Assembly (NCBI RefSeq): GCF_017114995.1
Contig: NZ_JABXKL010000082.1
Span: 1 to 44,341 of the forward strand
Reading direction: 5' to 3'
Source of the DNA: Nostoc sp. NMS9
GTDB taxonomy: Bacteria > Cyanobacteriota > Cyanobacteriia > Cyanobacteriales > Nostocaceae
DNA length: 44,341 nucleotides
The position numbers were made by a program, and so were the translations under genes. Below are positions 33,944 to 42,008 of this stretch, one piece after another; position 1 is the first letter of the stretch; each line of letters starts with the position of its first letter. The notes beneath the pieces are model-generated. The model did not search any database. It saw only the letters and a list, made by a program, of their open reading frames with translations, and had not been told where the DNA came from.

Positions 33944-34711
33944 GTGCCAGAAGTATATAAAGCAGAACGTACTATTTCTGCTGTATTCAAAGAGCAGAAG
34001 CAAATTGATGATGTTATTCGACGTTTATTAGACAGGGGTGTGCCTAGAGATCATATTTCGGTCATGGGTAGAAATTTCCAGTCGGAAACGAGAATCGCTG
34101 GCTTTATTAGTAAAAAAGATGTGATTCTCGGAGGTTTGAGAACAGGAGCAGTTTTCGGTTCTTTGTTTGGTTCCTTTCTTAGCTTGCTCACGGGTGTAGG
34201 CGTATTGTTTATTCCCTTTGTTGGCCCAATCGTGGCAGCAGGGCCTATTGGTGCAGTGTTGTTGGGGGCTGCTAGCGGAGCGATCGCAGGTAGTGCAGGT
34301 GCTGGTCTAGTATCGGTTCTAACCACTTTGGGAATGCCAGAAGATAAAGCGGCTATCTACCAAACTCGCTTACAAGCTGGCGAATTTTTCGTGATGGCAG
34401 AAGTTCCGAGCGATCGCACTGGCGAATTTCAATTGCTGCTCGAAAGTGCTGGTGGTGAAGAAATTCATACGATTGAGAAAACTTTCGCTCGTTCTTGTTC
34501 TGGACAGTGCAACAGTCCAGCAGACTTGTCTCCTGAAGTTCGCGCTCATCTTTCTGATGAAGCTCAGAGTACATTCATTGAGCGCTATAATGCTGTACTC
34601 AATGAAAGAAGTGACGAGTTCACAGCCGAACAAGCTGCTTGGGAGACTATTCACCAGCAATATGATGAAGATGAAAATGGTGTCTGGTCTAAAGCTAAGG
34701 TCAAAGCATAG
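33944..34711 (+). CDS. General-stress (GSP17M-like) domain fused to ChaB
   Basis: A 255-residue protein in three parts. The N-terminal regulator-like fold (ERTISAVFKEQKQIDDVIRR) is like the 17M general stress protein domain. A glycine-rich hydrophobic middle (about 65-125, GGLRTGAVFGSLFGSFLSLL and GAVLLGAASGAIAGSAGAGL) could insert in a membrane. The C-terminal ChaB domain (about 190-255) has LSPEVRAHLSDEAQSTFIER, AAWETIHQQYDED and GVWSKAK. It starts at GTG 33944 behind AGGGAG. It follows dps and probably belongs to a stress-response neighbourhood. Confidence 0.82.
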   Translation: MPEVYKAERTISAVFKEQKQIDDVIRRLLDRGVPRDHISVMGRNFQSETRIAGFISKKDVILGGLRTGAVFGSLFGSFLSLLTGVGVLFIPFVGPIVAAGPIGAVLLGAASGAIAGSAGAGLVSVLTTLGMPEDKAAIYQTRLQAGEFFVMAEVPSDRTGEFQLLLESAGGEEIHTIEKTFARSCSGQCNSPADLSPEVRAHLSDEAQSTFIERYNAVLNERSDEFTAEQAAWETIHQQYDEDENGVWSKAKVKA

Positions 34712-34779
34712 AAGAGGGCAGGAGGCAGAAGGGATGCAATCTGGTAGTGGCTTCTGTTAAACTACTCTCCAAGACTAGA

Positions 34780-34845
34780 TATTAGGGATTTATAATAAAT
34801 AAATTATCCAATATTGTGGGGTAGGCTTTTCGGCTTACCCCACAA
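34780..34845. repeat. Dispersed repeat, ATTATCCAA-TTGTGGGG family, copy 2
   Basis: It shares TAGGGATTT and AATAAATTATCCAA with 10437-10490. It then runs into a hairpin at 34814-34845 (TTGTGGGGTAGGC against GGCTTACCCCACAA, TTTTC loop). The rest of the gap 34712-35084 shows no gene. Confidence 0.7.
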
Positions 34846-35084
34846 AAAGTAAGTATATTGGCAATAATAAGGAAGTATTTGTACATATTTATACGTATTA
34901 GGGCAGGCGATCGCACGTAGATAGAAATTGCCTAGCTCTGGGCTTAGTTTGCATAACTTTGGGTACATTACCGCAAATGCGCTGATACTTTAATTTCCCC
35001 TCTTCATAAATTCCGCAAAAACACCGTTACGCTATTTGTGCTTGTGATCAAAACTTAGAGCATCCAGTTTATTAGGGCGGATTT

Positions 35085-35318
35085 ATGACCAACCCTGTAA
35101 AGACGGTTATCCAAGTCAATCTGGAGATGGCTCTAGAAGTAGCTCAAGAATTGGAGCAAGCTCCATACACTCAACTCGGTGCTTATTGTTTGGAAATTTT
35201 ACGGGAAATCGGATGTCCCGGTACTGAACTCCCTGTTAACTTACAAACTCGCGATCAGCAGCTAAACTTCATTACAGGCTTTGCATCTTATGCTTTTGGG
35301 GAGGTACAAAGTGTATAA
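35085..35318 (+). CDS. Unrecognised 77-residue protein
   Basis: A short helical protein, MTNPVKTVIQVNLEMALEVA then QELEQAPYTQLGAYCLEILR and CPGTELPVN. It overlaps the next gene by 8 bp (GTGTATAA), which points to translational coupling and to both genes being real. No family is recognised. Confidence 0.6.
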   Translation: MTNPVKTVIQVNLEMALEVAQELEQAPYTQLGAYCLEILREIGCPGTELPVNLQTRDQQLNFITGFASYAFGEVQSV

Positions 35319-35592
35319 AGCATTAATTGATGATATATTTTCTGATTCAGAAGGGGCAGAAGAAACTACTTTTCCTGCCACAGATGAAGATTTATTAATC
35401 TTAACAGAAAAATTTTTAGGGTTTGAAATTCCCTCAAAGGTTTTCTTGCAAGCTATAGCTATTGCTGATTACGACGGTGCAGCTGCTTTTCGCTACGTTG
35501 ATAATTATTTGATTACTCTCAAAAATAAGAAGAAGCGTAAGCAGAAGAAATTACTTGTGTTAGGTTGTTCGACTAGATTTGACAATAATTGA
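35311..35592 (+). CDS. Unrecognised 93-residue protein with basic tail
   Basis: I start at GTG 35311, preceded by GGGGAGG with 6-bp spacing, rather than the longer frame at 35281. An acidic first half (DDIFSDSEGAEETTFPATDE) is followed by LLILTEKFLGFEIPSKVFLQ and a very basic stretch NKKKRKQKK near the end. The charge split suggests a nucleic-acid or partner-binding role, but there is no recognised motif. It forms a unit with the preceding gene. Confidence 0.6.
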   Translation: MYKALIDDIFSDSEGAEETTFPATDEDLLILTEKFLGFEIPSKVFLQAIAIADYDGAAAFRYVDNYLITLKNKKKRKQKKLLVLGCSTRFDNN

Positions 35593-35658
35593 CGTGCTTA
35601 TTCACCAGCTAACTAAAAACCAATACGATTTAGATAAGATAATTTGCACAACCGATAT

Positions 35659-35683
35659 AGAGACGTTGCATTGCAACGTTTCT
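35659..35683. repeat. Palindromic hairpin repeat
   Basis: AGAGACGTTGCATTGCAACG and TTTCT form a near-perfect palindrome centred on GCATTGC. A similar unit of another sequence is at 40005-40031. Both are dispersed cyanobacterial hairpin types. Confidence 0.6.
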
Positions 35684-35796
35684 ACACATATTTGTCCCAC
35701 AGAGACAAGAAAGAACAATTAAAAATTATCTAGAGTTAGTGATGGGATCTTTGTCAGAGCAAGCATTTTTATGTATGTGCTAATGACGAATTAGTA

Positions 35797-37014
35797 TTAC
35801 TCTCTCCCAAGACAAACTTGTTCATAGCTTTTACCTGCAATATCCCAAGTGAATTCTCTTTCTACCAGTTGTCTGCCATTGTGAGACAATTCGGAACGCA
35901 GATGTGGACGATCGAATAGTTGACTAATAGCGGTGACGTACTCTGCTGGTTTATTGGCTCGTAATGCCCGTAATGGATGACTAGCAGCATCTACAGCTAA
36001 TCCTTCTAAGCCGCGATCGCTGGCTACTACAGGTATACCAGCTGCCATTGCTTCTAAAGTTTTATTTTTAATCCCAAACCCAGTCCGCATCGGTACAACG
36101 CAGATGGTGGCTTGATGCAAATATTCTGCCATCGAAGGTACACGCCCCAGCACATTAATTCCTGGTTTTTTATCAAGTGCTAAAACTTCTGCCACTGGGT
36201 GAGAACCGACAATATCGAAAGTTGTATCGGGATAGAATTTTTGGATTTCTGGCAAAACTTCATTGCTGAAAAAGCAGACAGCATCAATATTTGCTAAATT
36301 ATCCATTGCACCAATAAAAATTAGGCGATGTCCTCCTGGATCGGTGGTACGGTTAGGGAAAGAAACTAAATCTACGCCATTGGGAATAACTGTAATTTCA
36401 CTATTGGGGTTAAATTCTTGTAGTTGAATTTTATCTTCTTCTGTTGTCGCAACAATTGCCGAAAATTTAGCGCAGTAGTTTTGCTCATAACGCCACAAAA
36501 GTGGCAGATTAATTTTGTCTCTGAGTGAATTTTCTGAAATGCCTGTTGCTAGCTGGTTCCGACAGGTAGCATAAACAGAACTATGAACATTAACTATGGT
36601 TTTTAGCTGTTTCTGAAAATGTGGCTGCACATAAATTTCATTGACGCTATGTTCGCAAGTAATTACATCACATTTTCCCGTTTCCACCCAGTTATTAACC
36701 CATGTTTGTATCTCAACTGAGTAGCGGTTAAGTACACTTGGCGGTGTTCCCTGCTGCAAAAATCTCCCAAATCGCTGTATTTTCTGCAATATTCCGGTGG
36801 TTCGAGAATCTGGTGGGCGTTCAAAAATAGCTAGATGATCTACACAATCGCGCAATCCTGCTATTTCTGCGTCTGTAACATCACCCTCGCGTTGAGTTGC
36901 GAGGGTGACGGTATGACGTTGACTCAAGTACTTGAGTAAATTAAATGTTCTAACTTGGGTTCCTCCGCGCGTTGGTGGATAGGGAAAGGTGGAAGATAGC
37001 ATTAAAATGTTCAT
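35797..37014 (-). CDS. GT4-family glycosyltransferase
   Basis: A 405-residue GT-B fold retaining glycosyltransferase. The N-terminal domain starts ILMLSSTFPYPPTRGGTQVR. The linker VATTEEDKIQLQEFNP and ITVIPNGVDL mark the start of the donor domain. The C-terminal NKTLEAMAAGIPVVAS holds the E-x7-E-type nucleotide-sugar motif (Glu in LEAMAAG). It resembles the glycosyltransferases of exopolysaccharide clusters, but no other such genes are here. It lies downstream of the LuxR-type gene on the same strand with 66 bp between. Confidence 0.9.
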   Translation of the reverse strand: MNILMLSSTFPYPPTRGGTQVRTFNLLKYLSQRHTVTLATQREGDVTDAEIAGLRDCVDHLAIFERPPDSRTTGILQKIQRFGRFLQQGTPPSVLNRYSVEIQTWVNNWVETGKCDVITCEHSVNEIYVQPHFQKQLKTIVNVHSSVYATCRNQLATGISENSLRDKINLPLLWRYEQNYCAKFSAIVATTEEDKIQLQEFNPNSEITVIPNGVDLVSFPNRTTDPGGHRLIFIGAMDNLANIDAVCFFSNEVLPEIQKFYPDTTFDIVGSHPVAEVLALDKKPGINVLGRVPSMAEYLHQATICVVPMRTGFGIKNKTLEAMAAGIPVVASDRGLEGLAVDAASHPLRALRANKPAEYVTAISQLFDRPHLRSELSHNGRQLVEREFTWDIAGKSYEQVCLGRE

Positions 37015-37080
37015 AAAAGTGATCGCTCAAATGTGATACATACACCATGACCTGATTGGAGGCTGTATGTCATCATTCGA

Positions 37081-37713
37081 TCAAAGCATAATCAAACCCA
37101 GTCGCACACCCACAGCAACAGCCTCGGTGCGGCTGGAGACACTGAGCTTTTGAAAAATGGATGAGAGATGAAATTTGACGGTATGCTCAGAAATATGTAA
37201 ACGTTTTGCGATCGCTTTATTTCCTAACCCTGACCCAAGCATTCCTAAAACCTCTATCTCCCGTGGTGTCAAGGTTTGTACAGGATTCGTGACGATTTTT
37301 TCGCGGATAGATAGTAATTCTACAGCATCCGGGTGCAGCACCAGTAAACCAAAAGCGATCGCCTCCACAGCCGCAACAATTTCTGACTCTGTGCTAGTAC
37401 TGGGCAATATTCCCCGGATACCAGAACGTAACGCCGTCTCTAAGTCGATGCTGTCGAGTTCTTCAACAATGACGATCATTCCTAATGGATATTGCTGTTC
37501 TTGAATAATCAGCAATTTTTCCCACACCGCTTGTTGAAAATTACCGCTCAAATCTACCAGCACCACATCTGGTTGTAATTGTCCAATTTCACTTGCCAAT
37601 ATATCCAAATCGGATGCACTCCCCACAACCGTCAGCCGAGGATTGGTAGTTACCACAGTTGATAACCCTGCTCGCACCACAGGGGAAGTAGCAACCACCA
37701 TCACCCGAATCAT
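37081..37713 (-). CDS. NarL/LuxR-type regulator with degenerate receiver domain
   Basis: A 210-residue protein. A receiver-like fold covers about 1-120 and a LuxR helix-turn-helix about 145-210 (LTPREIEVLGMLGSGLGNKA, IAKRLHISEHTVKFHLSSIF). The receiver keeps the strand-3 Asp (VVLVDLSG) but lacks the acidic pair after strand 1 (MVVATSP instead of xDD) and the Lys after strand 5. Phosphorylation is therefore doubtful. Its ATG overlaps the stop of the protease gene by 4 bp, so the two are coupled, and it may sense or control the proteases rather than answer a kinase. Confidence 0.88.
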   Translation of the reverse strand: MIRVMVVATSPVVRAGLSTVVTTNPRLTVVGSASDLDILASEIGQLQPDVVLVDLSGNFQQAVWEKLLIIQEQQYPLGMIVIVEELDSIDLETALRSGIRGILPSTSTESEIVAAVEAIAFGLLVLHPDAVELLSIREKIVTNPVQTLTPREIEVLGMLGSGLGNKAIAKRLHISEHTVKFHLSSIFQKLSVSSRTEAVAVGVRLGLIML

Positions 37714-38546
37714 GTCGCCTCCACAGCAGTTTTCTCAGACTGTAAGGCAACATAAATCACGAATTGCTGTCTACCGCGTAGGAGTTGTAGCGGCACAGAT
37801 TTTTTACAGTCATGGAGATATTTGGTTAAGTCATTCATGCTAGTGAATAATCGCCCCGAAACTCCAATTAAAACATCGCCGATTTGCACACCAGCAGTTT
37901 CCGCCGCACTGCCAGGTAAAATTGACAAGACTAATAAACCCAAGCTACGCCTACCTAAAAGCACAGGTTGCAGTGTAACTCCCAGTTGCGGACGACTATT
38001 TCCCTGTAAAAAACGCTCAACGGTGTTGCTGGGAACTGCCACAGCCAAACCATTAGCAATCATCGTGTTAATTCCCACGACAAAGCCTTGACAGTCGGCA
38101 AGTGGCCCCCCAGAATTACCAGGATACAGCCGCAAATCGGCCATAACTGCTCGTGGATTATTTGCATAGATAATTCCAGTTGTCACAGCGCCACTGTCAG
38201 CAAAGGGATTACCCACCGCCAAGACTAATTCACCCACTCGTAGCGCTTCAGAATTGCCGATGGTTGCAGCAGTTAAATCAGTGGCGACAATTTTCAGAGC
38301 TGCTAAATCCTGCTGTGGATCGAATTGGGTACGCACCGCATCAAATACTCTTCCGTCTGCCAATTCCACAGTTGCGCGGTTGCTGGTTGCCACATGGGCA
38401 TTAGTAATAATTAGTCCGTCAGGTTGCCAAATGACACCAGAACCGACTCCTAGAGAGCCGCTTTTCACTTTCACAGTGCGTAGGCGTAGTCTAGCAGCTA
38501 CCTCTGTCAATTCAGCAGCGACGTTAGTTAATGTTGTGTTTGCCAT
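37710..38546 (-). CDS. HtrA-like S1C serine protease without signal peptide
   Basis: A 278-residue trypsin-like protease plus one PDZ domain. The triad is intact: His51 (ITNAHV), Asp80 (QQDLAAL), Ser145 (PGNSGGPL). The PDZ domain lies about 190-270 (RRSLGLLVLSILPGSAAETA, VQIGDVLIGVSG). There is no signal peptide or membrane helix, so it is probably cytoplasmic, unlike DegP/DegQ/DegS or the known cyanobacterial HhoA/HhoB/HtrA. I use the ATG at 38546. Upstream, past a minisatellite, is a related protein with a broken triad; downstream is the coupled LuxR-type gene. Confidence 0.9.
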   Translation of the reverse strand: MANTTLTNVAAELTEVAARLRLRTVKVKSGSLGVGSGVIWQPDGLIITNAHVATSNRATVELADGRVFDAVRTQFDPQQDLAALKIVATDLTAATIGNSEALRVGELVLAVGNPFADSGAVTTGIIYANNPRAVMADLRLYPGNSGGPLADCQGFVVGINTMIANGLAVAVPSNTVERFLQGNSRPQLGVTLQPVLLGRRSLGLLVLSILPGSAAETAGVQIGDVLIGVSGRLFTSMNDLTKYLHDCKKSVPLQLLRGRQQFVIYVALQSEKTAVEAT

Positions 38547-38580
38547 GTTATACAATTTTTGAGCATGTCAGCCCCTTCGG

Positions 38581-38837
38581 GGAAGTCAAAAGTCAAAAGT
38601 CAAAAGTCAAAGTAGAATCAGTAAAACGTTCGAGCAAAAAGGTTGAAGTTTCGAGTTCAAAGCTTGAACGTTCGAGCAAAAAGGTCGAAGTTTCAAGTTC
38701 AAAGCTTGAACGTTTGAGCAAAAAGGTCAAAGTTCCATGTTCAAAGCTTGAACATTCGAGCAAAAAGGTCAAACTTCCGAGTTCAAAGTTTGAACATTCG
38801 AGCAAAAAGGTCAAAGTTCCGTGTTCAGAGGTCAAAG
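38581..38837. repeat. 42-bp minisatellite made of heptamers
   Basis: A run of AGTCAAA heptamers (38583-38612) leads into units of 42 bp starting at 38628, 38670, 38712, 38754 and 38796 (last degenerate). Each unit is six heptamers: GTTCGAG, CAAAAAG, GTTGAAG, TTTCGAG, TTCAAAG, CTTGAAC. Both strands stay open through it (14-residue repeats such as SSKKVEVSSSKLE), which is a by-product of the period. It lies between the two protease-fold genes. Confidence 0.9.
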
Positions 38838-38916
38838 TTTCGAGTTCAGAAGCTCAAATGAATAGAAAATTTAGATAAATCTTGACAGAGCTAGTTAAAC
38901 CCATCCCAAATTGGCA

Positions 38917-39828
38917 TTATTCCTCCTTAGTAGGTCGTTCGCCAACTGCGATCGCTAACTCAATTAACACTCCACCCCGGACAACTTGCACGTTGACAGT
39001 TTTACCAATGCGATCGCTACTATTGAGCAGCGCCAACACATCACCTGTATCGCCTACAGTTACGCCATCGAACGTTACCAAAACATCGCCAAGCAGCACA
39101 CCTGCATTGTCAGCAGGCCCCGAAGCCTCAACATTGACAACAATTACCCCAGTTGCCGAACTTAAATTGAGAGCAGTTTTCAGGTTTTTTGGTAAACGTA
39201 CAGGTTGCATTCCCACACCCAAGTAGCCCTTAGAAATGCGTCCTTTTGCTACTAATTGGTCAACCACGCGATCGACTGTAGCAGTGGGAATAGTCAGAGC
39301 AGTACCACGCCGCCCCGATGTATTCATGCCTACCACAAAACCAGCAGCATCTACGAGCGGTCCGCCTGCAAAGCCAGAGTAAAGGGTGATATCTGGGCGG
39401 ATGAATTGGTCAATATTGCCGCCACTCATACTCCGCCAAGCACCGCTAACCACACTCACTGCACCCATTGCCGCCCTTAAGTCACCTTCGCTACCTCTTG
39501 CCAGTCCTAATACCAAATGACCGACTTTAAGCGTTTTGGCATCGCCAACTTTTGCCACAGGTATTTCTACATTTTCTAGTTTAAAAACGGCTATATCGGT
39601 ACTAGAGTCATGACCGACGAGTGTTACTGGTGCAGTGCTACCATTTGATAAGGTAATGGTGATATCATCATAGCGCTGGAGGCACTCATCAGAGGTAACA
39701 ATAATGCCATTACGCCAATGAATGCCGCTTGGGGAAACACGTGTACCCCCATTCACCGCAACCACAGCACTCCCAGCTTGTTCTACGGTATCAGCTAAAC
39801 TGTTGGACAAAGCCAGTAATGAAGACAT
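38917..39828 (-). CDS. HtrA-like pseudoprotease with PDZ domain
   Basis: A 303-residue protein of the same architecture as its neighbour. Two of the three catalytic positions are lost: His is replaced by Glu48 (IIVTSDECLQ), and Ser by Ala154 (LYSGFAGGPL). Asp78 (STDIAVFKL) remains. The PDZ domain lies about 205-295 (KGYLGVGMQPVRLP, GVIVVNVEASGPADNAGVLL). No signal peptide is seen. It is most likely a non-catalytic binding or regulatory partner of the active protease. I start at the ATG at 39828; a TTG at 39843 is open. Confidence 0.88.
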   Translation of the reverse strand: MSSLLALSNSLADTVEQAGSAVVAVNGGTRVSPSGIHWRNGIIVTSDECLQRYDDITITLSNGSTAPVTLVGHDSSTDIAVFKLENVEIPVAKVGDAKTLKVGHLVLGLARGSEGDLRAAMGAVSVVSGAWRSMSGGNIDQFIRPDITLYSGFAGGPLVDAAGFVVGMNTSGRRGTALTIPTATVDRVVDQLVAKGRISKGYLGVGMQPVRLPKNLKTALNLSSATGVIVVNVEASGPADNAGVLLGDVLVTFDGVTVGDTGDVLALLNSSDRIGKTVNVQVVRGGVLIELAIAVGERPTKEE

Positions 39829-40004
39829 AAGATTTTTCCGCAAACGTTTTTAGATATTCAGATCGTGCCGTTTTCTCAACACAGACGACATCGGAAAGAT
39901 GGGGAGAATTCACCCTAGAAAAATGGCTAGGATTTACATCAACTTTTTGGCATTGCTGAATAGACATAGGAGTGAAATTAAATATGCGTTATCCAGAACC
40001 CTTG

Positions 40005-40031
40005 TAGAGACGTAGTACTGCTACGTCTCTA
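40005..40031. repeat. Palindromic hairpin repeat
   Basis: TAGAGACGTAG pairs with CTACGTCTCTA around five bases, with TTCTTTTTC after it. It lies in the 291-bp gap upstream of the HemD-like gene (39829-40119), where nothing else is recognisable. Confidence 0.65.
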
Positions 40032-40119
40032 GATTCTTTTTCAGATTTGAAGCGATGTACATGGTCGGTGAAAGGGAAAATTTCAAGCGTATTGCGTTCT
40101 AAGGTGGAATAGTAATGAA

Positions 40120-40983
40120 ATGGGAGATGAACCAATGTACACCAAGTCAAAAAAAATCAACCTGCTCACTCCATCTAGAAACTTACCTCTCTATGGCAAG
40201 AGAATTTTAGTAACAGCACCGAGAAATTATGCTTATAGGTTATCCGAACAAATCATCAAAAAAGGTGGTTTACCTGTTTTCATGCCTACTATAGAAACCT
40301 GCTATTTATCAAACTACACTCAGTTAGATACTGCTCTAGACCACATAGACGAATTTGATTGGATTGTCTTCACAAGTAGAAACGGAATCACTGCATTTTT
40401 TCACCGCATGAATGATTTAGATATTCCCATTTCTGTGGTAGAAAAATGTCACTTATGTGCTTTAGGAAAAGATGCAGAAAGCTTATTATCTTTTTGTGGC
40501 AAGGTAGATTTAATTCCAACAGAACCTAGCCCAGCCGGAATTGTGGCTGAATTAGCGAAACTTCCGCAAATTCACCAGAAAAAAGTGCTGATCCCGGCTC
40601 CAGAAGTTGTTGGTTTACCTGAGCCTGATGTTGTACCCAATTTAATTACTAATTTGCAGCAATTGGGCATAGAAGTAACTTGCGTACCCACGTATATTAC
40701 ACAGGGTTTAAACACAAGTATCTACAGTATTGAATTAAATCTGATGCGTCAAGGAATGATTGATGTAATTGCCTTTAGTAGCACGGCGGAAGTAGAAAGC
40801 TTTTTGACAATGGTCAACTCACAAAGCGATTATGAACATTGTGTTATTGGATGTTTCGGCCCTTATACAACTGCTAATGCCCAAAAGTTGGGTATGAATG
40901 TCTCTATCGTAGCTAGAGATTATAGTTCATTTGAGGGATTTGCTGAAGCGATCGCAGCATTTTTTACTCTTACTTCCGATTAA
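40120..40983 (+). CDS. Uroporphyrinogen-III synthase (HemD)-like protein
   Basis: A 287-residue two-lobe HemD-fold protein. It contains GKRILVTAPRNYAYRLSEQI, then WIVFTSRNGITAFF, LCALGKDAESLL, KVLIPAPEVVG and IAFSSTAEVESFL with CVIGCFGPYTTANAQKLGM. HemD closes the tetrapyrrole ring with inversion of ring D. HemD sequences are very divergent, so a role as the main enzyme or as a paralogue is open. ATG at 40135, with GGGAG 8 bp upstream, is as good a start as 40120. The ferredoxin gene follows by 109 bp. Confidence 0.82.
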   Translation: MGDEPMYTKSKKINLLTPSRNLPLYGKRILVTAPRNYAYRLSEQIIKKGGLPVFMPTIETCYLSNYTQLDTALDHIDEFDWIVFTSRNGITAFFHRMNDLDIPISVVEKCHLCALGKDAESLLSFCGKVDLIPTEPSPAGIVAELAKLPQIHQKKVLIPAPEVVGLPEPDVVPNLITNLQQLGIEVTCVPTYITQGLNTSIYSIELNLMRQGMIDVIAFSSTAEVESFLTMVNSQSDYEHCVIGCFGPYTTANAQKLGMNVSIVARDYSSFEGFAEAIAAFFTLTSD

Positions 40984-41092
40984 AACTAAGCGTCTCAAGA
41001 TGTAAAATAATCAACCAGATTTCACTCTAGACTAGCTGCACATAAACCCGTAGTATCGAAAATGGAGTTTATATTGAGTAAGGAATTTTTAC

Positions 41093-41392
41093 ATGGCAAC
41101 TTACAAAGTTACATTGCGTACTCCAGAGGGTGAACAAGTAATTGACGTTCCTGATGATGAGTACATCCTAGAGATCGCTAATGAAGAATATAATCTAGAC
41201 TTGCCCTATTCCTGTAACGCTGGTTCTTGCTCTACCTGCACCGGCAAGCTGATTTCAGGTACAGTTGACCAATCGGATCAGAACTTCTTAGACAACGATC
41301 AAATGGACGCGGGATGGGTTCTTACCTGCGTTGCCTATGCCACTTCTGATTGCGTAATCCAAACCCATCAAGAAGAAGCGCTTAACGGTTAA
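41093..41392 (+). CDS. Plant-type [2Fe-2S] ferredoxin
   Basis: A 99-residue electron carrier. Ligands are seen in YSCNAGSCSTCTGKL (three Cys) and LTCVAYAT (the fourth). The sequence VDQSDQNFLDNDQMDAGWVL is typical. It differs from the main photosynthetic PetF consensus (SCNAGSCSTC rather than SCRAGACSTC; an extra Cys in SDCVIQTH; ALNG end). It is therefore probably a minor ferredoxin with a special partner. A stem-loop at 41401-41444 ends the transcript. Confidence 0.95.
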   Translation: MATYKVTLRTPEGEQVIDVPDDEYILEIANEEYNLDLPYSCNAGSCSTCTGKLISGTVDQSDQNFLDNDQMDAGWVLTCVAYATSDCVIQTHQEEALNG

Positions 41393-41400
41393 GAGCGGGT

Positions 41401-41444
41401 AAGGGTTGAGGGCATTGGTGTCCTACTTAAGCCCAAACCCTTTT
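41401..41444 (+). terminator. Rho-independent terminator after the ferredoxin gene
   Basis: AAGGGTTGAGGGC (41401-41413) pairs with GCCCAAACCCTT, followed by TT(C). It begins 9 bp past the stop codon. Confidence 0.65.
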
Positions 41445-41575
41445 CAAATCTTGTTTCTCCGGCTGAAAATGCTGCTGATTGGGCTGCTGCCTCCGTTGCT
41501 GGCGGTAGTAGCCGTCCATTGTATACGTTACTTTAAAAAAGGTGTGGAAATTGAGCTGCGATCGCAAGTGGTTAT

Positions 41576-41974
41576 AAATGTGCAGCAAGCTTTCTTGTGG
41601 CTCAAGCTGCTACCAAAAGGTTTTTGCAACTTGGTGGCGGTGCTATATTTTTTACTGGAGCTTCAGCCAGTGTTAAGGGTTATCATCTGTCTGCTCCCTT
41701 TGCAATGGGTAAATTTGCACTACGCGGTTTGGCTCAGAGTATTGCTAGAGAATTAGCACCAAAGAATATCCATGTGGCGCATTTTGTGATTGATGGGGCA
41801 ATCAGATCCGCAGACCGCCAACATCCAGTAGATAATCCTGATAGTACTCTTGACCCGGATGCGTAGGCGTAGCCCGTCGTAGACATCGCTCAAACTTATC
41901 TCAGCATTCTCCGCCAACCCCGCAGTGCTTGGACTTATGAAGTACAACTACGTCCTTGGGTAGAGAACTTCTAG
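41576..41974 (+). pseudogene. SDR pseudogene interrupted by a repeat carrying two stops
   Basis: It reads as the C-terminal half of a short-chain dehydrogenase: FLVAQAATKRFLQLGGGAIF, SAPFAMGKFALRGLAQSIAR and NIHVAHFVIDGAIR. At 41861 a repeat adds 21 bp in frame (A-stop-A-stop-PVV). The original frame then resumes with DIAQTYLSILRQPRSAWTYE and VQLRPWVENF up to a stop at 41972-41974. Removing the 21 bp rejoins DPD to DIA. The N-terminal half, including the cofactor loop, is also absent, so the gene is dead twice over. Confidence 0.85.
41861..41889 (+). repeat. 29-bp dispersed repeat in the SDR pseudogene
   Basis: GCGTAGGCGTAGCCCGTCGT plus AGACATCGC. It is identical to 29 of the 30 bp at 12727-12756 (opposite strand of the window, same orientation relative to the gene). 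Confidence 0.92.
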
Positions 41975-42008
41975 CTTGGACAATTGTTACAAAAGTAGTT
42001 TTGAAGGT

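Noticed and set aside
38531..38878. Plus-strand ORF of 14-residue repeats (SSKKVEVSSSKLE) and the opposing minus-strand ORF
   Set aside because: Both arise from a 42-bp tandem repeat whose period is a multiple of three; there is no ribosome site and the start lies inside the protease gene.
41406..41756. 116-codon plus-strand ORF with hydrophobic content
   Set aside because: It starts inside the ferredoxin terminator and runs out of frame through the clear SDR remnant; its hydrophobic look is a frame artefact.
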